NCBI GenBank assembly: GCA_029937635.1 | Contig: JAPYPM010000084.1 | Location: forward strand, 1 to 9,064 | Direction of reading: 5' to 3' | Origin: Nitrospinaceae bacterium | GTDB taxonomy: Bacteria > Nitrospinota > Nitrospinia > Nitrospinales > VA-1 | DNA length: 9,064 bases | In this document: positions 5,667 through 9,064 of the stretch, one piece after another | Position numbering within the stretch: position 1 is the stretch's first letter | Layout of the letters: every line of letters starts with the position of its first letter | Position numbers and translations under genes: made by a program | The notes under the pieces: model-generated | Database searches by the model: none | What the model was told of the DNA's origin: nothing | Seen by the model: the letters and a program-made list of their open reading frames with translations, nothing else

Positions 5667-6419
5667 TTAAAAATTAAACTCCATAAAATCTTCAGCCAAG
5701 AATAGGTCGCCGCTATACTCGGCGAGGCATTTTTCCCGCACATTTTTTTGGTCGCACACAGGGTAAAAATGAGTGAGGCACAATTTTCTGCAGTTGGCTT
5801 TCTGAGCAAGTTTGCCGCATTCAGTAGGTGTCATATGACCTTGCACTTTCATCTCATCTGGCATTGAACATTCCAGTATCATAAGATCTGCTTTTCTTCC
5901 AAGGTCAATCATTTCATCGCAATAATCTGTATCCCCAGAAACCACCAGCGATTTCCCATTGAAAAACTCAAACCGGTAACCACGACTCAGTTCTATGTGT
6001 TTCACTTTTTTTGACGTAACAACTAGCCCACCGTAAGATTTTGTTTCTTCATCCTGCTCTATTATCTCCACTTTATAGGTAGTAGGTACCAACCAGTTTT
6101 TATAGGCCTTCATGAGAGTATCAAAAAATTGTTTAAAGCCCGGGCCTGCAATAATTTGTAGATCTTTCTTTCTAGGATCCTTAGGGTACCTCGATGCAAA
6201 AAGAAACGGAACCAAATCACAAATATGATCCGGGTGGTTATGAGTAAAATAGATGCGGTCTATATCGTGGTATGTAAGTCCTTTTTTAAGAAGGCTGTGC
6301 ATTGACCCATAACCAAAGTCAACCATAGAGCAGGTATTTTTATATTCAAGAAGAACACCTGAAGAATTTCGTTCATTCGAGGGCACCATTGTACCCGAGC
6401 CTATAATAGTAACTTTCAT
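5667..6419 (-). CDS. RNase Z-like metallo-beta-lactamase-fold hydrolase
   Basis: This 250-residue protein belongs to the ribonuclease Z/ElaC-like branch of the metallo-beta-lactamase superfamily. The zinc ligands can be followed in order: H60, H62, D64 and H65 in THNHPDH, H141 in VKHIELSRGYRFE (matching the RNase Z histidine followed by a GYR strand), D163 in SGDTDY and H217 in LTHFYP. An extra GHMTP motif (H195) is also typical of this branch. It begins at the N-terminus with the family strand MKVTIIGSGT, so the ATG at 6419 is sound, although no good ribosome site is visible. At 250 residues it is shorter than tRNA-processing RNase Z (about 300) and I see no exosite arm, so a small-molecule or general phosphodiesterase/hydrolase role is as likely as tRNA 3' processing. 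It is the last of three same-strand genes, 101 bases after the FIST gene. Confidence 0.93.
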   Translation of the reverse strand: MKVTIIGSGTMVPSNERNSSGVLLEYKNTCSMVDFGYGSMHSLLKKGLTYHDIDRIYFTHNHPDHICDLVPFLFASRYPKDPRKKDLQIIAGPGFKQFFDTLMKAYKNWLVPTTYKVEIIEQDEETKSYGGLVVTSKKVKHIELSRGYRFEFFNGKSLVVSGDTDYCDEMIDLGRKADLMILECSMPDEMKVQGHMTPTECGKLAQKANCRKLCLTHFYPVCDQKNVREKCLAEYSGDLFLAEDFMEFNF

Positions 6420-6520
6420 TGGGAATATCTGACCGAAAATATTATCGTAGGCTTATTTTAGAATAATGGGTAACTATACGTATAATTTAATTACAGGCCG
6501 CTTATACTTTTTGTTATTTG

Positions 6521-7705
6521 TTAGTGAATAGGATGAAAAATTCCAAAAGAGCTGGTGTAGCCATGAAGGAAAGTGGTTTTCCCTACTGGCCCAATTTCAC
6601 CATTACAAAAAAACCCTCCAAGTGGAATATCCCCAAGCTGATCACGGAACATGTCAGAATCGTGATTGAGTTTTTCATAAAGATATTGACCGCGACCCAA
6701 ACATGAGAATAGTAAAGCTCCTGAGGCTTTCCCAGAATGCTCCTTGGTTTTGTATCGGTTTAGAACCAACCTTAAGTCTTCAGCAGACATATCCTTATCT
6801 CGCAAATGAAATTGAACCAATTGCCCTTCACGTAACATGGCCCCTACCTGAATCCCCCCAGACTCTTTATCGACAGCCATGATATTGCGTATCAGAAAAT
6901 CTCCCTGTTGAGGGTTATCTTTAAGTGGATCCATCTCAATCCCCAAAAACAACGATGTCTGTAATAGACTCTGATCTTTTTCGTCTAACTCTTCATGAAT
7001 TTTTTGCAGTAGATCAAGAGGTGGCTGTCCATCCATTCCGGTTAAAAGGGTATCATTACACTTGGAAATTTTAACTGGTTCCCCAATAGGATGGCATCCT
7101 TGTGCGACAATAGTATCCATACCAATATTACCGCTTAATGCAATACCAACTAATCCGCTACGATGAATCTTGTCATCAAGATAAAGGGCGTTTTCTCCCT
7201 TCATTTGCGCGCCGCTGGCCAACCCCCCTACTTTACCACTGTTGGGATAGGCAAAGTCGACCCCTGAGAGAAACTCCTCGCCGCGAAACGAAAAAGGATC
7301 TGCAAGGAAAATAAAACTTGGTTTTTTTTCTACGCTAACCCCTAGCCATTCACGCCAAACATTAGGCGACGTATCCTGGTCGGGCAAGGTCATCGTATCA
7401 GAATAAATATCCTGAATTTCTACATCTGGTAAATTCGCACAGGTTATACTAAATGCGGGCTGTTGTTCGGCTTCTTTCCCACCCCCAATAATTCCGCCAC
7501 CCGAGCAACCTAAAAAACGCCCTGGATCTATACGCTCACGTATTAAATCAGGAATTGCGTTGTACTGATCCTTGAACTGAGATGAAACAAAAATAACGGT
7601 AAGATGAACTGCGTCACCTCCCATTTGCTTGCGAATAGCTTCTATCGATTCATCAAGACATGCTTCAATATTATCTTTAGTGGATAAATAGGATGCCCAC
7701 TTCAT
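6521..7705 (-). CDS. FIST-domain protein (FIST N and FIST C)
   Basis: This 394-residue soluble protein has the FIST N domain at about residues 34-205 and FIST C at about 210-390. Diagnostic motifs are GCSGGGIIG at 66-74, KVGGLASG at 158-165 and the C-terminal GGFFCNGEIGPVG at 363-375 followed by FLHGYTSSFGIF. FIST domains are proposed sensory, ligand-binding modules, often fused to or near signal-transduction proteins, with small molecules such as amino acids suggested as ligands. Here the protein is stand-alone, with no kinase, chemotaxis or cyclic-di-GMP domain attached. The ATG at 7705 has a strong ribosome site, AGGAGAG, at 7709-7715. It lies 64 bases after hemG on the same strand and before the metallo-hydrolase, so it may be cotranscribed with heme synthesis. 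A function in heme metabolism is only inferred from position. Confidence 0.95.
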   Translation of the reverse strand: MKWASYLSTKDNIEACLDESIEAIRKQMGGDAVHLTVIFVSSQFKDQYNAIPDLIRERIDPGRFLGCSGGGIIGGGKEAEQQPAFSITCANLPDVEIQDIYSDTMTLPDQDTSPNVWREWLGVSVEKKPSFIFLADPFSFRGEEFLSGVDFAYPNSGKVGGLASGAQMKGENALYLDDKIHRSGLVGIALSGNIGMDTIVAQGCHPIGEPVKISKCNDTLLTGMDGQPPLDLLQKIHEELDEKDQSLLQTSLFLGIEMDPLKDNPQQGDFLIRNIMAVDKESGGIQVGAMLREGQLVQFHLRDKDMSAEDLRLVLNRYKTKEHSGKASGALLFSCLGRGQYLYEKLNHDSDMFRDQLGDIPLGGFFCNGEIGPVGKTTFLHGYTSSFGIFHPIH

Positions 7706-7740
7706 ATACTCTCCTAAAATAAATTATAAAAACAAAAGTT

Positions 7741-7766
7741 TTAGATGCTAGTTTAGTTAGATGCTA
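7741..7766. repeat. Short direct repeat between hemG and the FIST gene
   Basis: TTAGATGCTA occurs twice, at 7741-7750 and 7757-7766, with six bases between the copies and a 16-base period. It fills most of the gap between the hemG stop codon and the FIST ribosome site. It could be a regulator site or a chance or slippage repeat in AT-rich sequence; no known operator is recognised. Confidence 0.4.
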
Positions 7767-7769
7767 ATC

Positions 7770-9064
7770 CTAGGTATTAGTTTTATTTGTTAAAAATTCT
7801 ATTGCCTCTTTGGCCGCGTATTCCCCATCTCTAATACAGTCAGGAATACCTACACCTGTGTAAGCACTTCCTGTAACAAAAAGACCTGGAAACAATTCGA
7901 GTTCTTTCCGAATCGATTCGATCAGCGCAGCATGTCCTAAATGGTATTGAACATTTGATTTTTTATATTTAAATACTTTTAAAAATACTGGCTCACAGTC
8001 AATTCCCATGATATCAAGAAGCTCCTCGCGAACCATATTACCGATTGCGGTTTCTTCTAGTTCAGCTAACTCTTCTCTCATCGCTCCACCCACAAAGCAC
8101 CTTAACATGACATATTTTTCTGGAACTCTTTCAGGGAATTTAGATGAAGTCCACGTACATGCCAAAATACGTTTCCCTTCTTTCTTAGGCACCACAAATC
8201 CAAATCCATCAAGCTTATGCGGGAAGCCTTCTTTTTTATATCCAATGGAAACGGTCGCAGTGGAAACATATCGGATCTGATTGAGCAAACTCGATACCTT
8301 GGGAGAGACCTCCGCTAAAAGAAGTGTTGAAATTTTAGCCGGTGTAGCCAAAATAATAGCGTCTGTAGTAATAAAGCTCCCGTCATCCAAGGTCAACCTC
8401 CATTCCTCTTCAGCACGAGAAATACCCACTACCTTGGTTTCTGCACAAAAAGTAATATTAGTCGCTTTATTAACTAACGTTTCGACCATTTCATCCAATC
8501 CATTTTTCAGCGTCATAAAAAGAGAGAATGGTTGTTTTCCTTTTGTCACCTTAGGCTGATGGATCAACTGTTGCCGCTTCCGTTCCAGCATTCCAATGAT
8601 AAGAGAACGATACTTTTGCTCTGTTTGGACAAACATCGGAAAAGTACTGTTGATGCTCATAAGCTCTGGGTCTGATGCATAGATACCTGCCAACATAGGC
8701 TCCGCCATTTTCTCAAGTGCCTCTTTACCCATCCGTCTCCTTACAAAAGATGCGAGACTTTCATCATCATTACCTTTTTTTTTTGGAATAAACAAATCCA
8801 TACCCATACGGATTTTTCCCCACCAACTAAACAATGGGCTGAAAATGAAAGGCAAGAACTTGGTTGGAATCATAAGACTCAAACCATCGGGCATCGTCAC
8901 CAGTTTATTTTTAAGGCAAACATAAGTATTTGGATGATTCGGACTTGTGCCCGTCAGTTGATCTTCCAGGCCTAGCTTCTTGCATAATTCAATGGCCTGC
9001 GGTTTTTGAGAAATAAAAGAATCCGGACCCCGCTCGACAATGAACCCGTCAAACCTCATCGTAG
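7770..9064 (-). CDS. hemG: Protoporphyrinogen oxidase (HemY type), N-terminus outside window
   Basis: The enzyme is the FAD-dependent oxidase that converts protoporphyrinogen IX to protoporphyrin IX in heme synthesis, often membrane-associated; bacteria label this type hemG or hemY. The frame is still open at the right edge, so the gene continues outside; the ATG at 9059 is internal. The first visible residues, RFDGFIVERGPDSFISQKP, match the family block about 40 residues into the protein, so the GxGxxG FAD-binding start is missing only because the window ends. Further family blocks are AEPMLAGIYASDPELMS, the strand DDGSFITTDAIILATPA near the middle, and the C-terminal FAD motif GSAYTGVGIPDCIRDGEYAA, complete to the stop. 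About 430 residues are visible of an expected 460-480. It is the first visible gene of a same-strand group with the FIST and metallo-hydrolase genes. The family call is firm. Confidence 0.95.
   Translation of the reverse strand, partial: TMRFDGFIVERGPDSFISQKPQAIELCKKLGLEDQLTGTSPNHPNTYVCLKNKLVTMPDGLSLMIPTKFLPFIFSPLFSWWGKIRMGMDLFIPKKKGNDDESLASFVRRRMGKEALEKMAEPMLAGIYASDPELMSINSTFPMFVQTEQKYRSLIIGMLERKRQQLIHQPKVTKGKQPFSLFMTLKNGLDEMVETLVNKATNITFCAETKVVGISRAEEEWRLTLDDGSFITTDAIILATPAKISTLLLAEVSPKVSSLLNQIRYVSTATVSIGYKKEGFPHKLDGFGFVVPKKEGKRILACTWTSSKFPERVPEKYVMLRCFVGGAMREELAELEETAIGNMVREELLDIMGIDCEPVFLKVFKYKKSNVQYHLGHAALIESIRKELELFPGLFVTGSAYTGVGIPDCIRDGEYAAKEAIEFLTNKTNT

Noticed and set aside
6518..6706. 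62-codon plus-strand open frame
   Set aside because: It is antisense to the conserved FIST C-terminal motif region and has no ribosome site.
7723..7728. TATAAT on the minus strand as the -10 box of a FIST promoter
   Set aside because: Transcription would start on top of the ribosome site, and the -35 position (CTAGCA) is poor; the match is likely chance in AT-rich sequence.
8008..8559. Two plus-strand open frames of about 90 codons in tandem
   Set aside because: Both are antisense to hemG, low in complexity and serine-rich, as expected of shadows of a real gene.

Overview
The window looks like a chromosomal stretch of an AT-rich, Gram-negative-type bacterium that respires and makes heme. 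It carries the end of an ethylbenzene-dehydrogenase-type heme b subunit (the family that includes nitrite oxidoreductase gamma subunits), an exported CxxCH protein, a stand-alone NADH dehydrogenase subunit B, and an oxygen-dependent-type protoporphyrinogen oxidase. This mix, with the low GC content, would fit a marine Nitrospinota-like lineage. That placement is inference from gene families only; no rRNA or phylogenetic marker is present to prove it.

Layout: positions 1-1754 hold two plus-strand genes, the truncated heme b subunit and then a secreted protein combining a c-type heme motif with a zincin (HExxH) motif. A single nuoB gene on the minus strand converges on them with only 2 bases between the stop codons. 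An AT-rich 230-base divergent region separates nuoB from a plus-strand leucine-rich-repeat protein (2521-3069), which has a good sigma70-type promoter. A 292-residue unrecognised minus-strand ORF without an ATG start follows (3119-3997). Then comes tRNA-Leu(UAA) at 4061-4144, and a minus-strand gene for a membrane-anchored endonuclease/exonuclease/phosphatase protein (4253-5221). A decayed second copy of the tRNA-Leu and its upstream region lies at 5430-5575. From 5667 to the right edge, three minus-strand genes lie in the same direction: hemG/hemY (cut by the window edge), a FIST-domain protein, and an RNase Z-like metallo-beta-lactamase-fold hydrolase.

How the genes work together: the left edge belongs to anaerobic or nitrogen-type electron transfer and c-type cytochrome export, nuoB to complex I, and the right edge to heme synthesis plus a sensor-type FIST protein. 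The middle (about 3.1-5.6 kb) is the most irregular part: a direct duplication of a tRNA locus, one copy functional and one clearly ruined, brackets the nuclease gene and abuts an ORF whose start looks damaged. No CRISPR array, transposase, integrase or complete defence system is visible. The points most worth a second look are the tRNA duplication and the heme-motif/zincin protein.
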